Origin: Romanomermis culicivorax
Lineage: Eukaryota; Nematoda; Enoplea; Mermithida; Mermithidae
Length of the DNA stretch: 64,000 nt
Direction of reading: 5' to 3'
Assembly: GCA_963922205.1 (NCBI GenBank)
Contig: CAWUHX010000014.1
Span: 2,180,889-2,244,888, forward strand
Below, one piece after another: positions 1-11,182 of the stretch. The notes beneath the pieces were generated by a model. The model was not told the origin of the DNA, ran no database searches, and worked only from the letters and a program-made list of their open reading frames with translations. The stretch's first letter is position 1; each line of letters opens with the position of its first letter. Both the position numbers and the translations under genes were made by a program.

Positions 1-900
1 AGTATTCAGCATATTTTCAAAATGCTCACCTTCCCCGTCATATGTTGCAAAAAGGAACTCCGAGTTTTTCTGATAGATTGTATCGATAGTCAGCGGGATT
101 GGTTGAACATATTCGTTGAACTTGATAGGATTGATCTGTTTAACTAATGCAATGTTGTTGATGCTGCTTGTATGTTCCTTGGATTCTTCTTCAATGGAAA
201 ATTCCGGGTGGATAAGAATATCGCAAACAAATGTTTGCTGCAGCCTTTCTTCAGTCCCACCAGAATACAGGAAGTTTGAACCAGCGAACACTGAACTTTG
301 TGGAAAGGCTGGTCTGAAAATAGCTCAGCTCGAACACTAATGACAAAATCATTACCTTATTAACCTATAGCCAGGGAAAATTTACCAAAACTCGAGTCAG
401 CTAACCCTTGGAGAAAATATTGAGTATTATGATGTGCTGCAATTTATTTGGATAATACCCCTATAGAAATCTACACTTGATAATTAATATGAGAATTTAA
501 TCATAACTTTTTTATTTTAGCTTATACTCTGCCATGCAAACATCTGAAATAAGTGAATCCAGGTGCATTCGAAGAATAAATGTTTTTAAGTGATTAAAGT
601 AGTTCCCCAATTTCCTGATAAAATTAATAGTTAAGGCTCTGAATGTTTGTTGAGTGAACTTTGTGTGATCCTAAACTTTTCTTGAAAATGTCTTACAATT
701 TAAATGCACATGTTGCAGTAGTCAATGCATATTTCGTTTCTCCTGCCTTCGCATAGGGCCATATGTCAGAAACATCGGTCAAAACACCATTGCATATGTC
801 ACGTTCAGACTTAATATGTATCATCCAAGGCATAGAATGCATCGTCGTTTTCAAGGCATTCACATTTGGAATGAATTCCTTAAAAGTCAGGCCATTGATG
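1..900 (-). pseudogene. Truncated third copy of the pseudo-S1 protease exons
   Basis: This stretch aligns with 29866-30770 and 46025-46930, the pseudo-S1 half of the two large units, but is more diverged than those are from each other. Two exons can be placed on the minus strand by homology and splice signals. The 900-697 piece encodes the segment ending YALTTATC, where the catalytic His is replaced by Thr, with donor GTAAGA. The 313-30 piece contains [11 protein letters not shown], where the catalytic Asp position is Asn, with donor GTGAGC. Both stay open. The upstream exon is cut at 900 where the LTR of element B begins, so the gene cannot be complete here. The window edge hides the downstream exons. 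Confidence 0.7.
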
Positions 901-1519
901 TGTTGTGCAGGTCTTTTCTTAAGAGGCGTAAGAAAAGATGGAGACTTCTGGTCTGAACTGACCTGTTAGAACTACTCCCTTGGCTAAGCCTCAGTGATAG
1001 TGCAACAGTCCGGTTCCCCAGACCTACAACAACAAAGATTACTTTAACTTAGATGCGGGGCCTCACCAGAGAGCTCCGCAGTCTCCTAGCTGAGACAAGG
1101 AATCCTTTTACTTGGTCTTACTTGGTCGGATCCCCTGAGTTTTCCGCGGCTTGCTGACTGCAAGCTGGCGCCTGGGCCTTTGGCCCTCCGGCTTTGACGA
1201 TCGATAGTAATATCTAAATAATAAACAAATATATTTATCAATATTTCCGACAAAATACTAAAAAATGTGGAATGACCACAGTAGATTAATATGCAAAAAT
1301 AAGACGAGTGTGCTGGGAAATATTTCATGGACGCCAGCAAAAATATATCAAGAATAATATAAAAAATCATAATAAAGTGAAAGAATAATTTTCACTATCA
1401 TTTCTTGGTCTTTCTGTGGTGCTCCACTTCTATGCAAATGTCTGTGCCGCTGGTCGTCCATTTCATCGATTTGCATGGCGATTTCCCAATGCGGTTTGCC
1501 ATCAACAGGGTGCACAACA
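901..1519 (-). repeat. LTR of element B (619 bp)
   Basis: The ends are matched inverted repeats: TGTTGTGCA at 901 and TGCACAACA ending at 1519, giving the TG...CA form of an LTR. A diverged copy in the opposite orientation starts at 63406. Immediately upstream in the element's own direction is a purine-rich tract ending AGGGA, the expected plus-strand priming site. Confidence 0.8.
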
Positions 1520-2230
1520 TCCCTTGCATGTCGAAACGGACCTACCATAGGTAGAAAAAAAACTTTCGGCCAGGTTACCCCGGCATTAAAAGAATTAATC
1601 AAAGAGAAAAAATTTACTACTCCGGTTTTCACAGTCTGTCTCAATCGGACTCCCTTTTTCACAGTCTGTCTTTATCAGACTTCCGTGATGGTCATTGGAC
1701 ACAACCAATACCAAGGACTCCTCCGCAGTGGCTGGCAAGTGACGCCCATTTTGACCTCGGCTTTGATGGATAACCTCCTGTCCTAAGGAGTATGACAATG
1801 ACGTCAGTGCAGATTCGGGTTGATTTCGGGTTGGGTTGCTCGGTCTGCATGTTGTGGCAAGCCGTTGGTCATTGGTCTACCTGCATGCAAATCGTTTCCC
1901 GCTTCTCATTTTTTCTAAAGTAAATCAAAATACGAGATTATATTATATGATACAACAAAGACGACGTGGGAATGTACAAGTAACACAAAATTTGAAATGT
2001 GCTAAAAATTGAGCATAAAATTGTGGCCAAAAATTTGAAAAATGTTTTTGCCGTTGCGTTTTGCACCGGTTTGTCAAAAAGAAAATTTTTGTTGGCCAGC
2101 AGCACCGAAATTTATATAATATTTTTGGATTTTGTAATTTTTTGATTTTTTTTGGATTTTGTATTTTATGAAATTAGTAAGAAAAATAAATGTGAAAAGA
2201 TAAATTTTGGGCCAAAATATGTGCGGCTAA

Positions 2231-3240
2231 TTACTGCTGCTGCCCGCCGCCTCTATAGACTCCTCGAGGCATTCCTCGATAGTATCCCCTCTGGCAGGGT
2301 TGGCCTCAGGTCTTACCTCCATCCTGGCCCTGATTCTGGCCTTCTTGACTTCCGCTGCACCTACCAAGCGGTTGAAAGTTCGGATTGTAGAATTGTGTGT
2401 CCAGGTCTTGGCCATGGTATTGCCAGTTTTGGCCAGTTTCCTTGGCCTCTGAAGGGTCGCTGGGGGTGCCCTCTGAAGCCTCCTCTGACTTGACCTTGGT
2501 CATACCCTGGTCTAGCCCTGTATGGGCTCGGTTTGAGAACATATCATCTCTCCCCTGTTGCCTTTGTGCTGGACCACTGCTAGTGGAGCTGCTGCATTGC
2601 GGTTTTTGAGTCCGAAAAGTTGAATTTAAAGATTTTGATGATGTTGATTTAGATCTAGAAAGCGAACTTTTATATGAAGTGCTAACAGCTTCACCAAACG
2701 ACCTCTGGCTGGTCCCAGTAGATGATTATTGTGTTGTCGGCAGCTGTTTCCTAACCGGTGGAAGTCTAGGCACTTTAAACTTACTTGGGCTCTTGGCGGC
2801 TGTTTGCTGATATTTTTCAGCTTGCGATCTGTCATCACCTGGTGCCTTCCTTTTAACACCCATCTGGTTTAACCTCTGCGAGCCCATAAAGATATACTGA
2901 TTAAAGGCTGTAATGTAGACCTCGTCTACTCGGTTTCCCTGGGCCTGGACGACCAGTTGTCTATTCCCAAACAAACACGCCTGGCATACTACCTACCAAT
3001 TGCTGTCAGTGTGATTGGCGCGAAATCCAACTGTAAAAAGATCATTAAGGTCACGTATCTAATGGCCCTAAAGACGTCTGAAGCATCGTAATCCTGAAGC
3101 CATCTGGGAACAAGAGCTAAAATGATCCACTCCCAAATTTCCTCAGGGAGGCGTTCTCCGTCAAACATGAATTGGCCCTGCATTTGGAATTGTTGGCCAT
3201 AATTGTCATGAAGATTTGGCCAAAGGTTGTTTGCGATTGG
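2231..3240 (-). pseudogene. Decayed C-terminal part of the element B third ORF
   Basis: Pieces of protein at 3235-2989 and 2974-2726 align with residues encoded at about 13440-12900 in element A. A shared core has the pattern P-E-x-I-W-E-W/Y followed by a Trp-rich stretch and AIRYV/AVRYL. The end of the frame gives a short Arg-Gly-Gly-Gln tail and a TAA at 2233-2231, as in element A. Frameshifts break it. The function of this domain is unknown. Its presence in two diverged elements shows that it belongs to the element family. Confidence 0.65.
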
Positions 3241-3355
3241 TGTATAACATTATGATTCTCTATTCCTTGGCCTTACAATCGCATAAAAATTATATAATGC
3301 TTTTATTTTGCCCGTAGGCACACAATGAACGAATAATAACAGTGGTTATGGTAAC

Positions 3356-3387
3356 GTTTCCGTAGTCTACCTACTACCTTCCTCAGG
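3356..3387 (-). ncRNA. Hammerhead-like ribozyme core (degenerate)
   Basis: On the minus strand CTGAGGA (3386-3380) fits the hammerhead CUGANGA box and GAAA (3360-3357) fits the second box. Between them GTAGT and ACTAC can pair as stem II. The base pair directly next to the boxes is not the usual G-C, and I could not find convincing stems I and III or a cleavage triplet. It may be a dead relic of a hammerhead, as known in Penelope-like elements and some SINEs, or chance. Confidence 0.3.
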
Positions 3388-3424
3388 CGACAATAAACTC
3401 CTTTTTTACAAAATTCGCTACTTG

Positions 3425-3490
3425 AGAGAATTGAACCCTGGTCATTTGATTGAGAGTCTAGAGCGCTACCACTGGGCCATGGGGGCCAGT
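3425..3490 (-). repeat. tRNA-derived (SINE-like) sequence with A and B boxes
   Basis: The minus strand shows TGGCCCAGTGG (3479-3469), matching the pol III A box, and GGTTCAATTCT (3437-3427), matching the B box, with roughly tRNA-like spacing. The intervening part does not fold into a convincing anticodon arm, so a functional tRNA is unlikely. It lies just upstream, in its own direction, of the hammerhead-like core, as in a composite short retroelement covering about 3500-3240. Confidence 0.5.
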
Positions 3491-3499
3491 AGTAACTTG

Positions 3500-4171
3500 T
3501 TTAGAAGTGCTATATATCCTGACTTGGGGGTACTAGTTCAGACTTGGGTTCCTGTCTGTTGCCCTTCTAAGGAATGCTTGGTTCCATATGTGGCCTATTT
3601 CAATGCTCTTACTACCTACATTTTTTGACCCCACCTTTTCATTCTCAATGGTTTCTCTGATCTTCCTTTTGTAGGCATTAGGCTCTTGGGCAAGTATGGT
3701 GGTATTGTCAAAATTGGGTGTACATCCACATGATAGGCAATGTTCCCCCACACCACTTTTCTCAAGGCTCAGGTTCTTAAGGGCATTTCTGTGTTCATAA
3801 TAATAAAAACGAATAAAGATAATACACAATGAGAGAGACCAGCCCACACGTACCAACATGCCCTACAGTAAGACAGCTGCTAATGGTCCGCGTTGCTCCC
3901 TATACTTGCCACCCGCGGGCCTCATTCGCGCTTTGACAAAATGACGAAAATCGGTGGAAGACACACTACAACACACGCAAAGTGCCATAGACATCTTACA
4001 GTAATCAGGCATAGAACCACAACAATTTGGGATAAAATACTCGAAAATGTATGTTTTGTAGACTATGCTTATTTTCAAGTCAATTTTTTGGGCACTGTGT
4101 TCAATTCAAAACATTGTCATTTTTCAAATTCTTCTTTATTCGATCATTCAGTCAATTTTTCTTCATTCTAG
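3500..4171. other. Intergenic, no gene recognised
   Basis: Short open frames occur on both strands, but none has recognisable domain content or paired splice signals. Part of this DNA may belong to the SINE-like piece on its left. Confidence 0.4.
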
Positions 4172-4431
4172 CCCTTGGGAGAAATTTCGCCACCACCTGA
4201 GCCATTTATGAGTCGTCTAACGAAGATGAAAATGCAGAGAATGATGACCACGATGCCGAAAACACTGGTGACACTCAAACAGGCAAATCATCCGCCATTG
4301 GAATGAGCCAAAAAATGGAAAGTGACGACGGCAAAATAGGAGGTTTGGACGCCAATGAAATAGAATGGCGCCAGGTGCACGTTACTGAAGATGGTTATCA
4401 AATAATAAATTTTGAAAAAATTAAATTTTAA
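4172..4431 (+). pseudogene. Possible relic last exon, acidic tail
   Basis: A plus-strand acceptor (TTCATTCTAG, ending 4171) is followed by a proline-rich start in one frame. After about 12 codons the neighbouring frame opens into a 70-codon acidic, Asp/Asn/Gly-rich stretch ending EKIKF and TAA at 4429-4431. Joining the two needs a frame change near 4210, so this looks like a decayed exon. No family is recognised. It could also be chance. Confidence 0.3.
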
Positions 4432-4685
4432 CGACTTTCGTTTATGCGGCTTGATTATTTGTTGCTAAAACATAAGCTTGTCTTTGAGGCGAAAAAAGCT
4501 TTTCGAGCAGCATCACGCCCAAAAATGTTTCCCAAGTTATCCCAAACCTGTCAGACAGCCTCAAAATATTTTTCTAGAAATTCAATCCGAATTCTAGAGC
4601 CGAAAAAATTATTTATGTACAGTAAACTTTTTTAATTGCGTTTTCTAACAGGGTGTTTTCATTTCTGACAGGCTATTTTCATCTG

Positions 4686-5605
4686 GGCGATCCCCTAATG
4701 AGTCAATTCCCAATTGAGCGATTCCCAAGTAAGCAAACTCTTAAGTGAGCGATTCCCAATTGAGCAAGTTCCCAAATGAGCGAATTCACAATAGGGTGAT
4801 TACAAACTCGAGAATGCTATAACACGTTCTTAGTATTTTTTGTGTTTTTTTTCTCTCGTTTTTTCTGTCTATTGCTTATGTTTCGTTTATGTATGTTTTT
4901 AAGTGTTTATTTTTTGTCTGTGATTTCTTTCATTTTATTCCTTCTTGACATCTAACATAGAAAAAGCAGCAAGAGGGAAGGAAAAAATAATGTGGAAAAA
5001 CAACGAAAAAGAAAGAATCACAGGAATAGAAAAGGTAGATAGAGGAGTAAAAGCAAAAAACTAAGATAAAACTAAGAATGGAGAAAAATCACAAAGAATA
5101 AAATTAGATAGGAAATAGAGCAGGCCGAATTGAATAAGAATTACATGGGAGACAATGCTGATTAAAATTGACTACTTGTAATGTATTGTTTAATGGGCAA
5201 AAAAGAAAAAAGTAGACGACAAGAAAATAGAAAATGAAAGAAAGCAGAGACAAAGAATTAAAAATACAACAACATACATAAACGAAAACAAGCAACGCAC
5301 AGAACGAAAGAAAAAATAAATATATACAAAGAAAAATATAAGGTAAACAAGGAAAATGTGAAGAAAGTGTTATTATTACATTTTCTATCGCTCATTTGGA
5401 ATCGCCCAATTGGGAATTTGTTTGTTTTGGGAATTTGCTCAATTGGGAATTGCTCAATTGGGAATTTGCCCACTTAGGAATTTGGTCAATGGGGAATCGC
5501 TTAATTGTGAATTCGCTCCATGGGGAATCGCCCACATAGTTATCGCACCCTTGTGAAAGACGCTCAATTGAGAATCTTTTAGTTTGGAATCGCTCACTTG
5601 GGAAT
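4686..5605. repeat. Fold-back element type 1 (GAGCGATTCCCAATT ends), copy 1
   Basis: The left end holds several degenerate copies of a unit like GAGCGATTCCCAATT and the right end holds the reverse complement (AATTGGGAATCGCTC type). T-rich left and A-rich right inner sequences (about 4840-4940 and 5210-5340) are also roughly complementary. No protein is encoded. Related elements lie at 41096-42070 and 57224-58150. Confidence 0.65.
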
Positions 5606-6425
5606 CCACGACTATGCCCTTAACCACTGTGGGTTTGGATCTCCAGTTTTGTTGGTAGAGTCCACGAGTTGTATAAACTCAAACAGCACAGAAATTTATA
5701 GTATTCTCCAGAGCAGCCTGACACATGAGATGGGACGATTTTGATGACCAAATTATGAATAAACTGAGTTATTGACCATTGATAAATAAAAACAATACAG
5801 TATTTTTTTGAAGAAAGTAGCCACAGAAACATTCCTATGGAACTGCGCTGCACATGTGTGATTTTGCTACGTTCGACTACCTGTCACGGTTTAATCCTAC
5901 AATGGTTTGTTTGTTTGTTCCTTTTTAACTTTGTTCACTCGTTTGTCATCGATCTTCCTTCAATTATACTCCGATAAGGCTCAAATTGCTGGATAACTTT
6001 CTCCATAATTATGTAATTCAGTTTTGATTTATTTGTCAAAGTTCTATTCAATTATATTCAAAAAAAGCATCATTTCTTCACAGCGAAACATATCGACTAT
6101 TTGGCTTGCAATTGTGCGAATTGATCACAGGATATCACGTTTTCCTTATATATGCCCATTGCTTTCAACACAGTCATTGCAATTAACTAAACAGAAGTTT
6201 TTTTGTCACTTGTCGGAATTCACACCAAAAATATATATAGTGCAGAGAAAAGAGAGTTATCAGATCAATAAAATTTAGCATTGGTTATTCTGCATAAATT
6301 GACAGTAATAATTTCTGTTCAAATATACTAGTATGAAAAAAATATAACTTTTCCTTTCAATGGCAAATAACTTAAGAACTGAGATCTGCAGCTAATTTAT
6401 GAATGTTAAATTGTAATATCAGGTT
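5606..6425. other. Intergenic, nothing recognised
   Basis: AT-rich sequence downstream of the Cys-rich gene (which is transcribed leftward to 6426). No conserved open frame or repeat was recognised. Confidence 0.4.
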
Positions 6426-7616
6426 TCAAGTTTGTTCCAAAATCTGGAAAGTCAATGTGAAACTACTTTAGTGAATGATGAAATGATAAACAAATAGACA
6501 TCCCTCAATTGGGATGATGTCATGATGGCATGAGGATCTCGAGACGACAAACAACCATATTTGGGTGATCATTGTTGTGCATATCGCACATACTTTCCCA
6601 AATTTTTTGTAATTATCATCCATTAGTTGTTGACCAATGTCTCTGCATTCCAGAGTGTCACGTTCGTTTTCGGACCAGTGTTTCTCTTTGTTCAGGCAAT
6701 CGGATTTCAGACAATGCTTCCGTCTAATAAAAAGAGGATTCAGTATCAGCATTTTAATTATCGACCCATGGCAAACAATTCATTGTAAATTATATCAGAA
6801 CGTGTTAATTATGGCAACGCCTGGACTACAGAAAAATTCTAAAGGGAAAAAGCTGCACATAAGAAATTTTCGGTTTGTTTTCCGATTCATGTTGTACTGT
6901 TAATAGAGAGAAATTTGAAAAGATTCATGCACACTTGCAAAGTTAAAGAAAAGACATGTTACAGTTGGACCGGTCAGCTCAACTCACTCGCAACCTTTCA
7001 CGATAAGAGAAATGTCATAAAGATTTCCATCAGGTGGCTTTCTGCACATCATTCCACAGTTCTCAGCGATGAATCTTCGAACTAGCAGTATGCAGTAGAA
7101 TTCCTTGGAGTCTTCTGAAATACAATGAAATGTATCATGAAAATCAAAGAATAAGAAATTCCAAGAGAGAAAATTCGCATTTAACCAAAACAAGACCATC
7201 ATGCAAAGTGTCTGAAAACTGGATTTTGTCCGTACCTTGTTTATTATTCAACAGCTGACATTCACGTATAGATGAGTAAAAATCCACCAATGCGTTCCCA
7301 AAATCGGTTTCAGGCATAGATTTTGCACACTTCAAAAACTTTGCAGTTTCTCTGAGATAAGATTGTAAAATTTGAGTCATTTTTGACATAATTTATGTGG
7401 GTTTTACGTGCAATAAAGCTCTATCTGTTCCTTTCCGGCAAATAGGTCGCTATCATTCCGTTCCATCTCGTTCAAATGAGACACTGAATCATTCCATAAG
7501 CAACCATTCATTATTGGATCTTTCCGCAGCTCGTTCCTTAAATAAATGGTCTTAGGTGAAACAAATCCATTTGACAAGTCCAATAGAACTCGAAGCAATT
7601 CGAAAGCCTTATTGAA
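6426..7616 (-). CDS. Cys-rich multi-exon protein (5' end not found)
   Basis: Five exons fit by splice signal and phase: 7616-7408, 7351-7236, 7114-6988, 6723-6594 and 6443-6426, totalling 600 coding bases and ending in TGA at 6428-6426. Every junction keeps frame and the acceptors are TTTTAG, CTCAG, TTTCAG, TTATTAG and TTCCAG. One donor, GTGAGT at 6987, overlaps an in-frame TGA that splicing removes. The visible 199 residues hold about a dozen Cys, including the motifs KCAKS, NCGMMC and HCLKSDC. This resembles small nematode-specific secreted Cys-rich families (DUF19-like), but I cannot assign one. The first exon and any signal peptide are missing. A short ATG-bearing stretch at 7736-7713 with donor GTGAGA is in phase but weak. 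Confidence 0.65.
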
Positions 7617-7794
7617 CTAAAATGTTTGATCTATTCCCTATACTTACTATTCACAGCTTGTTGCGACCTGATGCATTGAGGTATGTGTATTTTTATGTCC
7701 TTTTTTTCTCACCGCATGTGTCTCACATGTTTCCATTGTGCTATGCTCATTTTGTATGTACATAGACGTTCATGTGCATGATTCATTCGTCCAG

Positions 7795-8770
7795 AGACCA
7801 GTTTCACCGAAAAACTCTGCATTGGGAGTATTAGTCATAAGTCCCTTGTTATAAGAGTCACAATGGCCGTTTCATCAAAAATCAGAGTTTAAGAGTGAAG
7901 AATTATGAATCTATGAGTGGTACGAGTGATTGTTTCACCAAAAATCAAAGTTTACGAATACAGGATCACGAGTTACGAGTGATAGGAGTGATAGATTTTC
8001 ATAATTTACAACTGTTCAGTTTCACCAAATGAGTTACTCATCGCTATGAAAATGAAAGGACTTATAAATTTGAAGAGATTTTCACGGCCCAAAAGTGGGT
8101 TTGTGAGACTCGTAGCTATGTTGTATTTGAGCATTTTTGCCATTTGTTTTGTTCCTTCTCTCGAATTATTATGGATACTAGCACAGATAGTGATAGTAGT
8201 GATTGTGATCAAGCTCCACCAATGCGTCGAAAAAAATTTTTCGGCAACTGATCAATTTCTACCTTAGTGATTTTGTAGCTCATTTTTGCCTATCTCGAAG
8301 AATGGTGGCTGGAATGTGTTCTGTTTTTTCATCAATATTTTCAATTTCTTGGAATCAACTGCTGAAAAGTCGGTAGTCAGTTTATCATATGACTTCGTTT
8401 GAGCAGAATTGATGCAAAATTCAAAAAGAACTGAAAGAATTAAAAAGAAATTTCAATGTCATCAAAGAATAATCGAACCAAACAAAACAAATATTTCCCA
8501 ATTATTACAACATCCATGGTCATTTTACGAGTCCTATGAAAAACATGGTGAAACACCCTTACTATGAACTCGTATCTCAAAGCATGTCACCTGTAGCTCA
8601 AATTTCGCCACTCATAGCTTGTTGTCCATCACCCGTGGCCTGTAGCTCGTCACTCGTATCAGGAGTGAAGCTGGTGAAACTCTTTTACTAGTAGAATTTG
8701 ACACACTTAGTACTCGTAAGACTCCTAATGTTGTGGTCTTAGTCGGTCTGGCTTGTAGCTAACATTTTAT
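7795..8770. repeat. Fold-back element with ACGAGT-type subrepeats
   Basis: The left arm (7800-8010) contains repeated phrases such as GTTTCACC, TATGAGTGG and ACGAGTGAT. The right arm (8520-8760) contains their reverse complements (GGTGAAAC, CCACTCATA, TCACTCGT). The arms are degenerate. The 73-codon hydrophobic frame in its centre shows nothing to support a gene. Confidence 0.5.
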
Positions 8771-8934
8771 AATTGTGCTTCTTGCTACTAGAGATATACA
8801 AATCTTTACTCAGCACAAATACAACATGGCCTAATCCCTGAAAGGTCATATCACACTAGACACCCAATTTGCATCACGTGAGAAACTGAGTCATCAGTTC
8901 ACATAATGTATCCATGGTTAATCAATTGTTCATC

Positions 8935-9405
8935 ATATTCAATCCCGACTGCTGTACTTTTCCTTCCAGTTAGAAGAGTTATCAAGATTTGAAGACTCTC
9001 ATCATATCTGATCGTGATTCTCCAAACACTTTCAATATTATGCTTAGAATCAAATCACTCCAGACTTTTATAGTCTCCAAGAACATTTTTGATGTCCAAA
9101 ATAGAAATAATTACCATCAAAATGAACTTTTCGTTCCAAAATCGAAACTCTTGCTACAACAGATGCATGGATATTTCACTATTAAAAGCCTTCATTCCAA
9201 CAGGAACGAGAGCCAATAGTACGCTGTTTACATCCTGTAGCTTATCTAAATGATGCTCGATATCAGCATACATATGGAGCTGAAATCGTTTAATGATTCA
9301 AAAACATTCCAAGAGAGTGGAATTGTAGTATTCAAGAATGATAGTGTCACACTATTACCAAAAGCTTGAACATCCGCCAAATCCTCCTGACTCAATCAGT
9401 AGTTT
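8935..9405 (-). repeat. Diverged direct repeat, left copy (possible membrane-protein relic)
   Basis: Aligns along its length with 10180-10645. Read on the minus strand, both copies give matching peptides, including DVQ-x-F-x-NS near the start, ALVPVGM in the middle, and a hydrophobic VII-x-IL-x-I-x-NVLG segment, with in-frame stops in each. Shared reading frame suggests a decayed coding sequence, perhaps a receptor-like membrane protein, but the family is not recognised. Confidence 0.4.
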
Positions 9406-10179
9406 ATTGATATATAAAAGCAACTTGACTTCGGTGTCATTTCTGGAATACGAAAATGACTGAAATTCTAAATCAAGACTATTTCTCTCCTACTGCTTCA
9501 ATTTTTTCTTCATTTGCGAATCTATCGGCGATTTTTTAAACAGTATATGGCTCCCTAAGACCCCTGCTCGAGCAAAATTCAAACTAGTGATAATACAACA
9601 CCATATGTAGAATTTTAAGACTTTGACTCTCTAAAGCGCGCCAGAAGACCCTTTTTGTTCTTGATGACCAAATTTTTCTTAAAGCTTAGTGGAACAGAAA
9701 TCTCTACGTGCAAATAAGAAAAAAATATGCCTCAATTCTATCGAAACTTGGCGTCTGTTCAAACTACAAAAAACATCCAGTGTGCATGTGTATGTGATCG
9801 GCATGTGTCGAAGAAAATCTCGATTTGCTTTTTCGGACGTGTTTTGCGTCGTGGTTTTTGAACCGACGACAAATTTAGATCTCAAATTATTGAAAATTTA
9901 ATTTTTCGTTAATTTTTTTCCGAATCTTTGATTTTGGGATCCCTTTTTCGAAATTTTGTGACCAGAATGTCGAACATTTTCATCTGAAATTCTGCCGATC
10001 GAAAAGTTTTGTCACAACACACAGAAAATTTTCCAAAAATAAGACAAATATACAAGGATTTTGTAATAGTTAGTTTTTTTCTTAAAAATGGCTAAAGCAA
10101 CATTTTTTTATTCTCTGGCTTGGAAAATATAGTAATCAGTTCACTCCTGATGATAGCAACACTTGACTGGTTCTCCATG
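9406..10179. other. Intergenic, nothing recognised
   Basis: AT-rich spacer between the two halves of the direct repeat. A 70-codon frame at 9689-9901 has no supporting feature. Confidence 0.4.
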
Positions 10180-10645
10180 CTCGGCTTCGAGTGTTGTACA
10201 TTTTCTTTCCACTTGCAAAGATTTCAAGAGCCCTATAGTGTCTGATTGTCATCGTTCAAACACTTTCAACACTATTTTTAGAATATACTCACTGATCATT
10301 TTTATCGCCTCCAAGTACATTTTCGATGCCCAATATGAGAATTATCACCAGCAATACGAACATTTCCTTCCAAATTGGAAATTCCTGGTATATCAGATCC
10401 TTCGGTATTTCACAACTGAAAGCTGTCATTCCAACAGGAACAAGAGCAATATGCTAACATATCTACATTTCTTGGCTTACATAATCAATGTTCAACGGTA
10501 GCATAAATTTGAAGCTAAAATCAGCATATCCAGTCCAACGAAATATTATTCAAAAAACGTTCCGAGCAAGGTGGAATTGTTGAATTGGAAAGATGACAGT
10601 GTCAAACTATTACGAAAAGACTGAACATCGGTGAAAATCTATTGA
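10180..10645 (-). repeat. Diverged direct repeat, right copy
   Basis: Partner of 8935-9405, about 1.24 kb away in the same orientation. The minus-strand peptide with ALVPVGM runs without a stop through a hydrophobic segment with IILILGIENVLGG, longer than in the left copy. Further stops occur downstream, so it also looks decayed. Confidence 0.4.
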
Positions 10646-10877
10646 CGTTGTCCTGAGTTTCATGATATATGTATGTGTCGAGGAATTTTTCTAGTTGCTC
10701 CTATGAGGAAAACCAGGAAAAACTTCGCATAAAAAATATTTTTGCAGGGACACATAAAGTTGATTTTAAAAAATTGATGAAGTTACAAGAGGTAATTGCT
10801 AAGTTTGTTTGGAGGCAGATTAACTAATGTAACTTTTTTTCAGCAGTAACTGTAGGCAACTGATATACACCATGACC

Positions 10878-11120
10878 CGACAATTGAGCGCCAGAAAATT
10901 GAGCATCGACAATTGAGTGCCGACAACTGAGCGCCAGACAACTGAGCGCCGTGACAACTGAGCGCTGACAACTGAGCACCGACAACTGAGCGCCAACAAC
11001 TGAGCATCGACAACTGAGCGCCGAGACAACTGAGCACCGACAACTGAGCGCCGAGACAGCTGAGCGCCAGACAACTGAGCGCCAGATAACTGAGCGCCGA
11101 GACAACTGAGCGCCGACAAC
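10878..11120. repeat. Minisatellite, GACAACTGAGCGCC-type unit
   Basis: About 16 degenerate copies of a roughly 14-16-base unit based on GACAACTGAGCGCC. Open frames through it are only repeat translations. It ends some 60 bases before the TTAGGC array. The CAAYTGAGCG core is shared with the ends of fold-back element type 1. Confidence 0.85.
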
Positions 11121-11182
11121 TGACCCCCGACTATTTAATGTCAGATAAATAACCCAATCAGTTTGAAGTAACTTTTTTGCAT

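Larger units (their letters stand above)
901..3240 (-). mobile_element. Element B: 5'-truncated LTR retroelement, 3' end only
   Basis: Minus-strand fragment with a 3' LTR (901-1519), about 710 bases of noncoding 3' region, and the decayed C-terminal end of a third ORF (2231-3240). Homology to element A stops near 3240, where SINE-like DNA begins. The layout matches element A in order and spacing: ORF3 stop, roughly 0.7 kb noncoding, a purine tract ending AGGGA, then an LTR starting TGTTG. No gag or pol remains. The element lies in an exon of the protease-like gene copy at its left edge. Confidence 0.75.

Noticed and set aside
3425-3490. A functional tRNA gene
   Set aside because: A and B boxes are present but the anticodon arm and acceptor stem do not pair convincingly.
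8046-8267. 73-codon hydrophobic frame as a small membrane protein
   Set aside because: Inside a fold-back element, with no conservation or splice evidence.
10820-11119. Ser/Leu/Arg-rich open frames in all three minus frames
   Set aside because: Pure read-through of the minisatellite unit.
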